Source: an uncultured Pseudomonadota bacterium
Lineage (GTDB): Bacteria; Pseudomonadota; Alphaproteobacteria; RF32; CAG-239
Assembly: GCA_949292335.1 (NCBI GenBank)
Contig: CASEYY010000033.1
Location: forward strand, 1-33,224
DNA length: 33,224 bases
Direction of reading: 5' to 3'
Position numbers and translations under genes: made by a program. This document shows positions 23,139 through 31,969 of this stretch, piece by piece. The stretch's first letter is position 1, and every line of letters starts with the position of its first letter. The notes beneath the pieces were generated by a model. That model did not search any database and had not been told where the DNA came from. It saw nothing but the letters and a program-made list of their open reading frames with translations.

Positions 23139-24404
23139 TTATTCCCTTTCTTTGAGCGGATTGGCGGCCATACTCATAAATTGCTTAATCTCTTGATTGT
23201 CTATCTTGGCAATGACATCATTTAAGTAGGCGTCTATCAAAATTTGGCGAGCCTCTTCTTCGCCGATACCTCGAGAACGCATATAAAACAGCTGATCGGC
23301 ATTGAGTTCACCGCTGGCGGCACCGTGCGAGCACTTGACATCATCGGCAAAAATCTCGAGCTCCGGCTTAACATCGATTTCGGCTTCATCGCTTAACAAC
23401 ATTGCCTTGTGTAATTGGTAGCCTTCGGTTTTGACGGCTTGAGGAGCAATATGAATCTTGCCTTGGAAAACACCTTTGGCTTGACCGCCGATAACTCCTT
23501 TAACCAACTGTGATGATTGGGTAAACGGTTTTAAGTGCTCAATATCGGTAGTGGTATCAATGGTTGCCCAGCCATTCATGATATATGCGGCATCAACTTC
23601 GGTTTTGGCGTATTCTGCTGACAAAATTACTTTGGTTTCATTGCGAGATAAATCGGCCCCTTTTTGCAGGCAAAAACTCTTGTATTCGCCGTATCCTGCC
23701 ACAAATACCGAATTAAGTGCAATATGTGCGGCCTTATAGGCCTCGGATTGTAACTTATAATGATGCAAAGAAGCATTCTCGCCTATGTAAATTTCATTAA
23801 CCATATTTACAAAGTAAGATGATTTTAGCTCTCCGTCGTAGCAATAATATTCCATTATCTCGGCTTTAGAAGAATCTTCCATAATCACTAAATTGCGAAG
23901 TGAATATTGCCGCAATTCTCGGTCGGTCGTAATGTGATTAATTATAACCAACGGTTTGGCAACTTTGGTGCCGGCGGCAACTTTGATATAAACGCCTTCG
24001 CCGAGATAGGCCTGATTAAGTGCGGCAAACTGGTGTTTTGTGATATCTGCCGACGCACCGATTTTTCCTCTGATTTCGGGCTTAAACATTATAGCTTCGA
24101 TTAGCGGCAACACTTCTACGCCTTGCGGTATATCCTCATCACAAGAGCAGAAAACTCCGTTTTCAAAATATATTTTGCAAGCATTAAACGGCAAGTTTTT
24201 ATTTGGGCTTGAGCAACTTTCTCCGTGGGGAGCCGGTAAAAAATCTTCAGCGAAGAAGCGAATCGGCTTGGTATATTTCCAAGCTTCGGCTTTGGGTTGC
24301 GGTAGACCGCTAACGGCAAAAGCATCCCTGCCCGCCGACCTCATATCTTTTAGCCACGGAATATCATCGCCGATAAGTTTGATGTCGTGCAAAAGCTTGC
24401 TCAT
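23139..24404 (-). CDS. sufD: Fe-S cluster assembly protein SufD
   Basis: 421 aa. SufD pairs with SufB and SufC in the scaffold complex that builds Fe-S clusters and takes part in iron acquisition. The N-terminal PQPKAEAWKYTKP motif, the right-handed beta-helix core, and the C-terminal block CSHGAASGELNADQLFYMRSRGIGEEEARQ with the conserved His are present. The start overlaps the sufC stop by 4 bp. Confidence 0.95.
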   Translation of the reverse strand: MSKLLHDIKLIGDDIPWLKDMRSAGRDAFAVSGLPQPKAEAWKYTKPIRFFAEDFLPAPHGESCSSPNKNLPFNACKIYFENGVFCSCDEDIPQGVEVLPLIEAIMFKPEIRGKIGASADITKHQFAALNQAYLGEGVYIKVAAGTKVAKPLVIINHITTDRELRQYSLRNLVIMEDSSKAEIMEYYCYDGELKSSYFVNMVNEIYIGENASLHHYKLQSEAYKAAHIALNSVFVAGYGEYKSFCLQKGADLSRNETKVILSAEYAKTEVDAAYIMNGWATIDTTTDIEHLKPFTQSSQLVKGVIGGQAKGVFQGKIHIAPQAVKTEGYQLHKAMLLSDEAEIDVKPELEIFADDVKCSHGAASGELNADQLFYMRSRGIGEEEARQILIDAYLNDVIAKIDNQEIKQFMSMAANPLKERE

Positions 24405-25159
24405 TGGTTATCTTTCACAAATGCGGCATAGCCTTTTTCTTCCAATTCAAGAGCCAGCTCGCGGCCGCCGGTGGTAACAATCTTGCCGCCGGCATAAATA
24501 TGAACAAAATGCGGAACAATATAGTTGAGCAATTTTTGATAGTGGGTAATTATCAGCAGGCCTTTATCTTGTGTGTGCAAGGCATTTACACCATCGGCAA
24601 CAACCTTGATGGCGTCAACATCCAAGCCAGAATCGGCCTCATCCAAAATTGCCAAATCTGGTTTTAGGATACTCATTTGCAAAGTTTCGAGCTTTTTCTT
24701 TTCGCCGCCGGAAAAACCGACATTGACATCTCTTTTTATCATCTCGGGGGTAAGCCCCAATTTGCGTCCTTCTTCGCGTACCATTTTAATAAATTCCATG
24801 GTGTCAAGCTCCGACTCACCACGGTGTTCCCGCACCGCATTAACCGCATGTTTCAAAAACGAAGTTACGGAAACTCCCGGAATATCGACCGGATATTGCA
24901 TAAACATAAACAAGCCTTCTCGGGCTCTTTCTTCGGCCGACATCTTGAGCAAGTCTTTACCCTTAAATTTTACACGACCGGAAGTTACTTTATACCCCGG
25001 TTTGCCGCACAAAACATTTGATAAAGTTGATTTTCCGGCTCCGTTCGGTCCCATAATGGCATGAATCTCTCCGGGATTAATGACCAGATTAAACCCTTTG
25101 ATAATTTCCTTGCCTTCTACTCCGGCGTATAAATCTTCTATCTCAAGCAACGGCTCCAT
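24401..25159 (-). CDS. sufC: Fe-S assembly ATPase SufC
   Basis: 252 aa ABC-type ATPase that energises the SufBCD scaffold. It has Walker A GPNGAGKST, the Q-loop FMQYPVDIPG, the ABC signature FSGGEKKK (LSGGE is the commonest form, FSGGE is usual in SufC), Walker B LAILDEADSGLD and the switch His in LIITHYQ. I start at ATG 25159, with GGGAAG six bases upstream; this lies inside the MazG-like gene, overlapping its end by 17 bp. A start seven codons earlier is possible. Confidence 0.96.
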   Translation of the reverse strand: MEPLLEIEDLYAGVEGKEIIKGFNLVINPGEIHAIMGPNGAGKSTLSNVLCGKPGYKVTSGRVKFKGKDLLKMSAEERAREGLFMFMQYPVDIPGVSVTSFLKHAVNAVREHRGESELDTMEFIKMVREEGRKLGLTPEMIKRDVNVGFSGGEKKKLETLQMSILKPDLAILDEADSGLDVDAIKVVADGVNALHTQDKGLLIITHYQKLLNYIVPHFVHIYAGGKIVTTGGRELALELEEKGYAAFVKDNQ

Positions 25160-25430
25160 GTTTTTCTTCCCATTCATCAAGTCTTTTTTCTATCTTTTGC
25201 AATTTTTCTTTTTTGTATTCTTCTACATCTTCGGCAATATCATAACAATACTTTAGCTGTTGCAACATTATCTCAACATCCGCGGTTTCTTCTATAATCT
25301 CGGCAACATTATCTTTTTTGCGGTTGATGTTTTTTAATATTTCTTTGGTCAGCTCGCTCATCTCTTCAATTACTTGAAGCATTTGCGGTTCCTTACCCCA
25401 AACTTTTAAGGCTCTTTTATAAATATTCAT
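25143..25430 (-). CDS. MazG-like all-alpha NTP pyrophosphohydrolase inserted in the suf operon
   Basis: 95 aa, predicted all-helical. VIEEMSELTKEILK supplies an E-E-x-x-E motif and EIIEETADVEIMLQQL an E-x-x-D motif, the metal-binding pattern of all-alpha NTP pyrophosphohydrolases (MazG/dUTPase-like), which hydrolyse nucleoside triphosphates to monophosphates. Short single-domain members occur in phages and bacteria as house-cleaning enzymes. It sits between sufB (1-bp gap) and sufC (17-bp overlap), where no additional gene is normally found; translational coupling is likely. Substrate and any connection to Fe-S assembly are unknown. Confidence 0.75.
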   Translation of the reverse strand: MNIYKRALKVWGKEPQMLQVIEEMSELTKEILKNINRKKDNVAEIIEETADVEIMLQQLKYCYDIAEDVEEYKKEKLQKIEKRLDEWEEKHGAVA

Positions 25431-25431
25431 C

Positions 25432-26886
25432 TTAACCTATACTCCCTTCAAGTGAAATATTAATCAATTTGGCAGCTTCTATGGCAAATTCCATCGGCAA
25501 ATGCTGCATAACATCTTTACAAAATCCGTTTACAATCAGGCTGACAGCCTCTTCCTCGTCGATACCTCTTTGACGGCAGTAAAAAAGTTGTTCATCAGAT
25601 ATTTTTGAGGTGGTCGCTTCGTGTTCCAACTGAGCTTTTTTGTTGCGATTTTCAATATACGGTACGGTGTGTGAGCCGCATTTATCGCCAATTAATAAAC
25701 TGTCACATTGGGTGTAGTTACGAGCATTGTCGGCATTGGGTGATATCTTTACCAAACCGCGATAGGTTTGATTGGACATACCGGCAGATATGCCTTTGGA
25801 AGTAATTTTTGAAGTGGTATTTTTGCCGATGTGAATCATTTTGGTTCCGGTGTCGGCTTGCTGATGGTTGTTGGTGATGGCTACCGAGTAGAACTCACCG
25901 CTGGAATTATTTCCCTGCAAAACGCAAGAAGGGTATTTCCAAGTTACCGCCGAACCGGTTTCGACCTGAGTCCACGAAACTTTTGAATTTTCGCCGCGGC
26001 AAGCCGCTCTTTTGGTAACAAAATTATAAACCCCGCCCTTGCCGTCCTTATCTCCGGGATACCAGTTTTGCACCGTGGAATATTTAACTTCGGCATTATT
26101 TAAGACCACAATCTCAACAATGGCGGCATGGAGTTGGTTTTCGTCGCGTTGCGGTGCGGTGCAACCTTCCAGATAAGAAACATAGCTGTCGTCATCGGCG
26201 ACAATCAAAGTGCGTTCAAACTGTCCGGTATTTTTGGCATTAATCCTAAAATAAGTCGAAAGTTCCATCGGGCATTTTACGCCTTTGGGAATATATACAA
26301 ACGAACCGTCGGTAAAAACCGCGGAATTCAAACAAGCAAAAAAATTGTCGGTATAAGGCACTACCGAACCCAAATATTGTTTTACCAAATCGGGATGCTC
26401 TTTAACCGCTTCGGAAATAGAACAGAAAATCACACCTTGTTCGGCCAATTTGGCTCGATAGGTGGTGGCTACCGATACACTGTCGAAGACCGCATCAACC
26501 GCTACAACTCCGGCCAAAACTTCTTGTTCTTTTAGCGGAATTCCCAATTTTTCATATGTTTCGAGCAGTTCTTTATCAACATCTTGAAGGCTTTGCGGCT
26601 TAACTTTTTGCTTGGGTGCCGAGTAATAAGAAAGGCTTTGGTAATCAATTTTATCATATTGCAACTTGGCCCAAGTAGGTTCTTTCATGCCTTGCCAAAA
26701 CTCAAAAGCTTTTAATCGCCAATCCAAAAGCCATTCGGGCTCGCCTTTTTTCTTGGATATAAGCCTAATCACATCGGCATTGAGACCGACGGGAACCGTG
26801 TCGGCTTCTATCTCGGTAGTGAAGCCGTACTTGTATTTATCTCCCGAACTATCGGTAATCTCTATATTATTTTTACTTTCTTCCAT
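25432..26886 (-). CDS. sufB: Fe-S cluster assembly protein SufB
   Basis: SufB is the scaffold subunit on which nascent Fe-S clusters assemble. The protein is 484 aa. Visible are the N-terminal helical part ([23 protein letters not shown]), the beta-helix core ([37 protein letters not shown]-type segment [10 protein letters not shown]) and the C-terminal conserved block with [31 protein letters not shown] and [25 protein letters not shown] 26886 is chosen; an in-frame TTG 39 bases earlier would add an atypical leader. It is the first gene of the operon and no Rrf2/IscR-type regulator precedes it; upstream is the divergent PAS protein. Confidence 0.96.
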   Translation of the reverse strand: MEESKNNIEITDSSGDKYKYGFTTEIEADTVPVGLNADVIRLISKKKGEPEWLLDWRLKAFEFWQGMKEPTWAKLQYDKIDYQSLSYYSAPKQKVKPQSLQDVDKELLETYEKLGIPLKEQEVLAGVVAVDAVFDSVSVATTYRAKLAEQGVIFCSISEAVKEHPDLVKQYLGSVVPYTDNFFACLNSAVFTDGSFVYIPKGVKCPMELSTYFRINAKNTGQFERTLIVADDDSYVSYLEGCTAPQRDENQLHAAIVEIVVLNNAEVKYSTVQNWYPGDKDGKGGVYNFVTKRAACRGENSKVSWTQVETGSAVTWKYPSCVLQGNNSSGEFYSVAITNNHQQADTGTKMIHIGKNTTSKITSKGISAGMSNQTYRGLVKISPNADNARNYTQCDSLLIGDKCGSHTVPYIENRNKKAQLEHEATTSKISDEQLFYCRQRGIDEEEAVSLIVNGFCKDVMQHLPMEFAIEAAKLINISLEGSIG

Positions 26887-26940
26887 GGCAGGAAAGAAGT
26901 TAGTGTTTTTTTTGTTTAAAATCAACCCATATTTAACCTT

Positions 26941-26969
26941 ATTTTAGCTTTTATGAATCTAGCCTTGAA
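26941..26969 (-). promoter_or_regulatory. Putative promoter of the suf operon
   Basis: Minus strand TTCAAG (26969-26964), 17 bp, TAAAAT (26946-26941), 55 bp from the sufB ATG. No obvious IscR-type operator is seen. Confidence 0.4.
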
Positions 26970-26999
26970 GGTGAATGTGATGTTTTAGAGGGCTTTGTT

Positions 27000-28049
27000 A
27001 TGTTAATTGCCGTTATTTTGCTTGCTTTTTTATGCCTTGCCGCATTAGTTGCCGCTTTTGTGTTTTTTAGAGAATGGCGACAAACCAGACAGAGCCTACA
27101 AGAACTTTTGCTTGAAGCCGAAGAAGCTCAAAAATCTCAAGTCGAGCACACCAACGGTGATGTGTACTTAAAAATCGACGAGCAGTTTAACATATCTTTT
27201 ATTGAAGAAAGCGGAGCCAAAACTCTGGGATATACTGCCGCCGAGCTTAGCCATAAACCGATTATCGGTACCCTTTTGGAAGATACAAAAGCAAATACCG
27301 ATTTTTTAAAAGAAATTTTCAGCAAAACCGCAAAAAAGCAAACTACATTTAATACCCAAATGCTAATCCGCCGCAACGACGGTAAAAATATGTTAATGCT
27401 GGTGAGAATCCGCCCGATTTTGAACGAAATACTAAAATGCAAAGGCTTAAGTCTTTTGTGTAAGGATATATCAAAGGCCGACAACCTGCAACGCGAGCTT
27501 AAGGATTTTCAATCTATTGACCCATTCACAAATATACTTAATGAAAACACTCTAAAGTCGCGTTTTGAACACGATTTTAAACTCGCCAATCGCTACAACA
27601 AAGAGCTTTCTGCCATTATTGTCGAACTGTGCGACTTATATGACTTCATTGCCAAGGGAATCGACTTTGAAACCGCCGATAAAATGTTAAAAGAAGTCAG
27701 CAATATCTGCATAGCATCGTTACCGAAAGATTCTTATGCCGGAAGAGCTGATAAAACCAAAATTGTTTTAGCTCTTAAAAACACAAGCCGCAAAACCGCT
27801 CAAGCACTGTCCGAAAAAATATATAAAGAATCGGTCGAGGCAATCAAAAAGTTGCGTGTCGACGGGACCAATGCTCAGATGATTATAATATCTTATTCCG
27901 ATCGCAAAGGTTTTACCGATAGTTTTGACGCAATGTACGGCAGGATGATTCACCACATAAGTATGTCGCTAAAAAACAGAGAGTACGGCTTGGTATCATC
28001 CAAACAAAAAGCTCGCTCTTTGGCTGATTTAGAAAATATTAAGGGTTAA
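27000..28049 (+). CDS. PAS-domain membrane protein with degenerate GGDEF-like domain
   Basis: 349 aa. Residues 1-23 form one membrane helix, then a charged coiled linker (about 24-48), a PAS domain (about 52-155, with ISFIEESGAKTLGYTAAEL and a PAC-like LVRIRPIL end), and a C-terminal domain from about 170. This opens IDPFTNILNENTLKSRFEHD, like the D-x-LT-x-L-x-NR start of GGDEF domains. At the signature position it has YAGRADKTKIVLAL, so the GGDEF motif is gone. It is therefore probably a sensor without cyclase activity. ATG 27000 follows AGAGGG. The downstream NlpD-like gene is 44 bp away and may be co-transcribed. Confidence 0.75.
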   Translation: MLIAVILLAFLCLAALVAAFVFFREWRQTRQSLQELLLEAEEAQKSQVEHTNGDVYLKIDEQFNISFIEESGAKTLGYTAAELSHKPIIGTLLEDTKANTDFLKEIFSKTAKKQTTFNTQMLIRRNDGKNMLMLVRIRPILNEILKCKGLSLLCKDISKADNLQRELKDFQSIDPFTNILNENTLKSRFEHDFKLANRYNKELSAIIVELCDLYDFIAKGIDFETADKMLKEVSNICIASLPKDSYAGRADKTKIVLALKNTSRKTAQALSEKIYKESVEAIKKLRVDGTNAQMIIISYSDRKGFTDSFDAMYGRMIHHISMSLKNREYGLVSSKQKARSLADLENIKG

Positions 28050-28093
28050 ATGTTACCATATCTTAAAGTTAAAGATAATAAAATGGTAGCCGT

Positions 28094-28996
28094 ATGCTCA
28101 AAAAAAAGCTGTTAATATGCATAATGATGTTGTTACTCGGGGCTTGCTCGCAAGAAACCAAATTGTTCGGGCGTACCTTGTGGGGCGGCTATTCATCACA
28201 GCAAGACGGATCGGTTTTGGTCAGAAAAGGCGATACCCTGTATAGTATTTCTCGCTCAAATGATGTACCTATGCGTGAGGTAATTGAGATTAACGGCTTG
28301 CGTCCTCCCTATACGCTTAAAGTCGGACAACGGTTGCAACTGCCGCAAGCCAAATATCATATTGTGGCTAAAGGTGATACCCTTTACAATATCTCGAAAA
28401 GATATAATGTCGATATGTCGACTTTGAGCCGTACCAATAATCTTAAATCGCCGTTTACATTAAAAATCGGGCAGAAATTGTTGATGCCGGGGTCTATCGT
28501 TACAGCACAAAATCAGACTTACACCTCAAGTAAAAAGACTAAGACTTATGCAAAATCATCGGCATCAGCTAAAAAAACAACCAGCAAAAAATACACCTAT
28601 GTTCAGCCTTCGACCAAACGCAAACAAAAATTTATGTGGCCGGTTAAAGGTCAGGTTATATCCAAATTCGGACCTATTGCCAAAGGACGCAACAATGACG
28701 GCATTAACATTAAAGCTGCCAAAGGCTCGACCGTAAAAGCCGCCGATGCCGGAACGGTTGCCTATGCCGGAAATGAGCTTAAAGGTTTCGGCAATCTGAT
28801 ACTGATTAAACACAACGACGGCTGGGTTACCGCTTATGCTCACAATGACACCATCAAAGTGCGTAAAGGACAAAAGGTCAGCAAAGGTACACCGATTGCC
28901 ACGGTAGGAACAACCGGAGGTGTTACCACACCGCAACTGCACTTTGAGACCAGAGCCGGCAAAAAAGCCCTTAACCCCTTGGCTTATCTCAATTAA
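28094..28996 (+). CDS. nlpD: NlpD-like LysM/LytM lipoprotein, probably a non-catalytic amidase activator
   Basis: 300 aa. The lipoprotein signal peptide ends at LLGAC (Cys18). Two LysM domains (about 41-84 and 88-132) bind peptidoglycan, followed by a Ser/Thr/Lys-rich linker and a LytM/M23 domain (about 182-298). In active M23 peptidases the zinc site is H-x-G-I-D plus H-x-H. Here the first reads N-D-G-I-N (Asn201, Asn205) and the second Q-L-H, so most ligands are lost, as in E. coli NlpD, which activates the amidase AmiC at the septum. Order next to yajC-secDF is common in alphaproteobacteria. Confidence 0.85.
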   Translation: MLKKKLLICIMMLLLGACSQETKLFGRTLWGGYSSQQDGSVLVRKGDTLYSISRSNDVPMREVIEINGLRPPYTLKVGQRLQLPQAKYHIVAKGDTLYNISKRYNVDMSTLSRTNNLKSPFTLKIGQKLLMPGSIVTAQNQTYTSSKKTKTYAKSSASAKKTTSKKYTYVQPSTKRKQKFMWPVKGQVISKFGPIAKGRNNDGINIKAAKGSTVKAADAGTVAYAGNELKGFGNLILIKHNDGWVTAYAHNDTIKVRKGQKVSKGTPIATVGTTGGVTTPQLHFETRAGKKALNPLAYLN

Positions 28997-29018
28997 CATT
29001 CAAAAAACAAAAAAAATC

Positions 29019-29047
29019 TTGTGAAATCTTAAAAATTTACCTATATA
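29019..29047 (+). promoter_or_regulatory. Putative promoter of yajC-secD-secF
   Basis: TTGTGA (29019-29024), 17 bp, TATATA (29042-29047), about 60 bp before the yajC ATG. Confidence 0.5.
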
Positions 29048-29107
29048 TGCTGTAATAAATGTTTTATATTACTGCTAATTTTAACTAATTGTTTTGGAGA
29101 AAAAATT

Positions 29108-29428
29108 ATGTTCATCAGTTCCGCATTCGCTCAAACCGCAGGCACAGCCGCTGCCGGAAGCTCTTTGGGCGGTATGGTTTTACAATTATTGCTCATCTTT
29201 GCTATCTTTTATTTTCTGCTTATAAGACCGCAACAAAAAAGATTAAAAGAACATGAAGCCAGATTGAGAGCCATTAAACGCGGGGACAAAGTCGTCACCG
29301 GCGGCGGCATCATTGCCAAAATTGTTGAAGCAAAAGATGGCGAAGATGAAATCAAGGCCGAAATTGCCGACGGAGTTAAAGTTACCATCTCCCGTGCTAC
29401 CGTGCGTGAAGTTATTTCCGAAGAATAA
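29108..29428 (+). CDS. yajC: Sec translocase accessory subunit YajC
   Basis: 106 aa with a single membrane helix at about 21-40 (MVLQLLLIFAIFYFLLIRPQ) and the family signature FYFLLIRPQQKRLKEHEARL, followed by a small cytoplasmic domain with GDKVVTGGGI and ISRATVREVI. YajC associates with SecDF. The ribosome site TGGAGA precedes ATG 29108. It is followed 23 bp later by secD with an AAGGAAA ribosome site. Confidence 0.96.
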   Translation: MFISSAFAQTAGTAAAGSSLGGMVLQLLLIFAIFYFLLIRPQQKRLKEHEARLRAIKRGDKVVTGGGIIAKIVEAKDGEDEIKAEIADGVKVTISRATVREVISEE

Positions 29429-29451
29429 TCCGTAATTTAAGGAAAATAAAA

Positions 29452-30996
29452 ATGTATAAATTGTCTAAATCCAGAGTTGTTACAATTCTTGCTATTTGTT
29501 TGGCCGGTATATTCTTTGCCGTGCCAAACATTGTTCCCAATAAAGATGCTCTGCCTTCTTGGTGGCAGCCGATAAATTTAGGCTTGGACCTGCAAGGCGG
29601 ATCCAATCTTTTGTTGGAAGTAAAACTTGATGATGTCTTGAAAGAGAGAATGTCTTCAATAGAAGATTCCGCAAGACAAATCTTGCGTGAAAACAGAATC
29701 CGCTATAAAACCCTCACCTCCAGTGAAAACGGCGTGAAGGTAGCAATCGAAAATGCGTCATCAAGAACCAAAGCTTCAAACTTATTCCGCAAGATTGACG
29801 AGGGTATTGTCGTTGAGGAAGTTGACGGGGACAATCTCTTGATTAAATACAGCGATGTCGCCTTAAACCAGCTCAAAGCCAAAGTGGTTGACCAATCAAT
29901 CGAGATTGTTCGTCGCCGTATTGACGAGTTGGGAACCAAAGAACCTTTAATCCAATCGCAGGGTGAAAGCCGAATCGTGGTACAACTGCCGGGATTACAA
30001 AACCCCGAGTATGTCAAAACTTTGCTCGGCAAAACCGCCAAAATGTCTTTCCACTTGGTTGACAGTAATGCCCGTGCTACGGATGCCAAAAGAGGTAAAA
30101 TGGGTGCTAAATATAAATTAGCCTACGGCGAAATGGGAGAGCCTTATGTAATTACCCGTAAACCCGTGGTCGGCGGCGAAAATTTGGTTGACGCTCAGCC
30201 TGCCTTCCAAGAAGGACAAGCCGTGGTTTCTTTCCGCTTTAATTCTTTGGGCGGCAAAAAATTCGGCGAGGTGACCAAAAACAATATCGGCGAAAGATTG
30301 GCCATTGTCCTTGACGGTGAGGTTATTTCCGCTCCGGTTATTCAAAGTGCCATTATGGGCGGTTCCGGTGTCATTACCGGCAACTTTACCGTGGAATCGG
30401 CTAACGATCTGGCTTTGCTCTTGCGTTCCGGTGCTTTGCCTGCTCCGCTTGAGGTATTGGAAGAAAGAACGGTCGGAGCCGGCTTGGGTGCCGATTCAAT
30501 TAAGGCCGGTGTCATTGCTTCGTGTATCGGTTTGGTTGCCGTGGTTTTGTTTATGGTAGCCGCTTACGGTTTGTTCGGCGTATTTACTACGGTTGCCGTA
30601 TTTATGAACCTGATTTTGATGCTCGGCGTATTGAGCCTTATGGGTACAACATTAACTTTACCCGGAATCGCCGGTATTATCCTGACCATCGGAATGGCCG
30701 TCGATGCCAATGTGCTGATATTTGAAAGAATGCGTGAGGAAGTGAAGAACGGTCGCTCGACCAGGGATGCCGCCGACGCCGGTTTTACCGAAGCGTGGGC
30801 AACAATCGTCGATTCAAACTTAACAACCTTAGTCGCCGCATTTGTTTTGTTTTATTTCGGAACCGGTCCGGTAAGAGGTTTCGCCGTTACTTTGGCGATC
30901 GGTATTGCAACCTCAATGTTTACTTCGGTTACCGTTACCCGTTTGATTATTACTGCTTGGCTTAATAAATATAAGCCGAGCAGATTGCCTATTTAG
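29452..30996 (+). CDS. secD: Protein translocase subunit SecD
   Basis: 514 aa. SecD with SecF uses the proton gradient to pull exported proteins into the periplasm. Features are the first membrane helix (about 10-26), LGLDLQGGSNLLLEV (first SecD block), VRRRIDELGTKEPLIQSQGESRIVVQLPG (periplasmic P1), the SAIMGGSGVITGNFT block, and five C-terminal helices. These include GMAVDANVLIFERMREE with the Asp used in proton conduction. The length is close to other alphaproteobacterial SecD proteins and shorter than that of E. coli. Confidence 0.97.
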   Translation: MYKLSKSRVVTILAICLAGIFFAVPNIVPNKDALPSWWQPINLGLDLQGGSNLLLEVKLDDVLKERMSSIEDSARQILRENRIRYKTLTSSENGVKVAIENASSRTKASNLFRKIDEGIVVEEVDGDNLLIKYSDVALNQLKAKVVDQSIEIVRRRIDELGTKEPLIQSQGESRIVVQLPGLQNPEYVKTLLGKTAKMSFHLVDSNARATDAKRGKMGAKYKLAYGEMGEPYVITRKPVVGGENLVDAQPAFQEGQAVVSFRFNSLGGKKFGEVTKNNIGERLAIVLDGEVISAPVIQSAIMGGSGVITGNFTVESANDLALLLRSGALPAPLEVLEERTVGAGLGADSIKAGVIASCIGLVAVVLFMVAAYGLFGVFTTVAVFMNLILMLGVLSLMGTTLTLPGIAGIILTIGMAVDANVLIFERMREEVKNGRSTRDAADAGFTEAWATIVDSNLTTLVAAFVLFYFGTGPVRGFAVTLAIGIATSMFTSVTVTRLIITAWLNKYKPSRLPI

Positions 30997-31016
30997 TCTG
31001 TTTTGAGGATAGAAAA

Positions 31017-31952
31017 ATGATAAAAGTTTTCAGTTGGATTACTAAAGATACTAATATCGATTTTATGAAATCGAAAAAAATTACCTATTTCATTTCATTA
31101 ACTTTGCTGGCGTTGTCGATTGCCAGTATCGCCATCAAAGGTTTTAATTTCGGCATTGACTTTTCCGGCGGTATTTTGATGGAAATAAAATCTCCGGAAG
31201 TGATTAATGTTGATGAAATGCGTAACACATTGAGTAAATTAGATATTGACGAACTCAACCTGCAAAGTATGGGTGAAGACGGTACCGAGATTGTTATCCG
31301 AGCTCAAGCCAAAGATTTGGATGAGAAAGCTCAGATGAATATTATCAACCAAATTAAAGAGACCTTGGGCAATAGCTACGAATATCGCAGAATCGATTTG
31401 GTCGGTCCGCAGGTCGGTGAGGAACTAAAAACCAACGGTGTTATTGCTTCGGTAATTGCCATTTTGGCCATTACGGCTTATGTTTGGTTCAGATTTGAAT
31501 GGCAATTTGCTCTCGGAGCCATTATCGGATTGGTTCACGATGTGGTGGTAACAGCAGGTTTATTGTCATTCTTCGGGCTTGATTTCAGCTTGACCACCAT
31601 TGCGGCAATCTTGACTTTAGCCGGTTATTCGGTGAATGATACCGTGGTTACTTATGACAGAATCAGAGAAAACCTGCGTAAGTATAAAAAGATGAACCAA
31701 ACCGATTTATTAAATAAGAGTATTAACGATATTTTGTCGCGTACTTTCTTAACCGGTTTGACCACTTTATTTGCCGCCTTGGCTTTGTTGATTTGGGGCG
31801 GTGATACTTTGCGTAGCTTTGCTTTCACAATCTTTTGGGGTGTTATTATCGGAACATATTCATCAATTTATGTTTCGACAACATTCCTGTCATTGTTTGA
31901 CTTGCGAGCTTCGCAAAACGAAGAGGTTATCAACCCCTTCGGCAACGCATAA
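31017..31952 (+). CDS. secF: Protein translocase subunit SecF
   Basis: 311 aa partner of SecD in the inner membrane. Seen are the first membrane helix, the GIDFSGGILMEI block, RRIDLVGPQVGEEL before the second helix, and the helix-4 motif LTLAGYSVNDTVVTYDRIRENLRKY with the conserved Asp/Arg. The final helices follow (LWGGDTLRSFAFTIFWGVI, GTYSSIYVST). It starts 20 bp after secD with ribosome site GAGGA. Confidence 0.97.
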   Translation: MIKVFSWITKDTNIDFMKSKKITYFISLTLLALSIASIAIKGFNFGIDFSGGILMEIKSPEVINVDEMRNTLSKLDIDELNLQSMGEDGTEIVIRAQAKDLDEKAQMNIINQIKETLGNSYEYRRIDLVGPQVGEELKTNGVIASVIAILAITAYVWFRFEWQFALGAIIGLVHDVVVTAGLLSFFGLDFSLTTIAAILTLAGYSVNDTVVTYDRIRENLRKYKKMNQTDLLNKSINDILSRTFLTGLTTLFAALALLIWGGDTLRSFAFTIFWGVIIGTYSSIYVSTTFLSLFDLRASQNEEVINPFGNA

Positions 31953-31969
31953 TTTTTAAGGAATAAATT

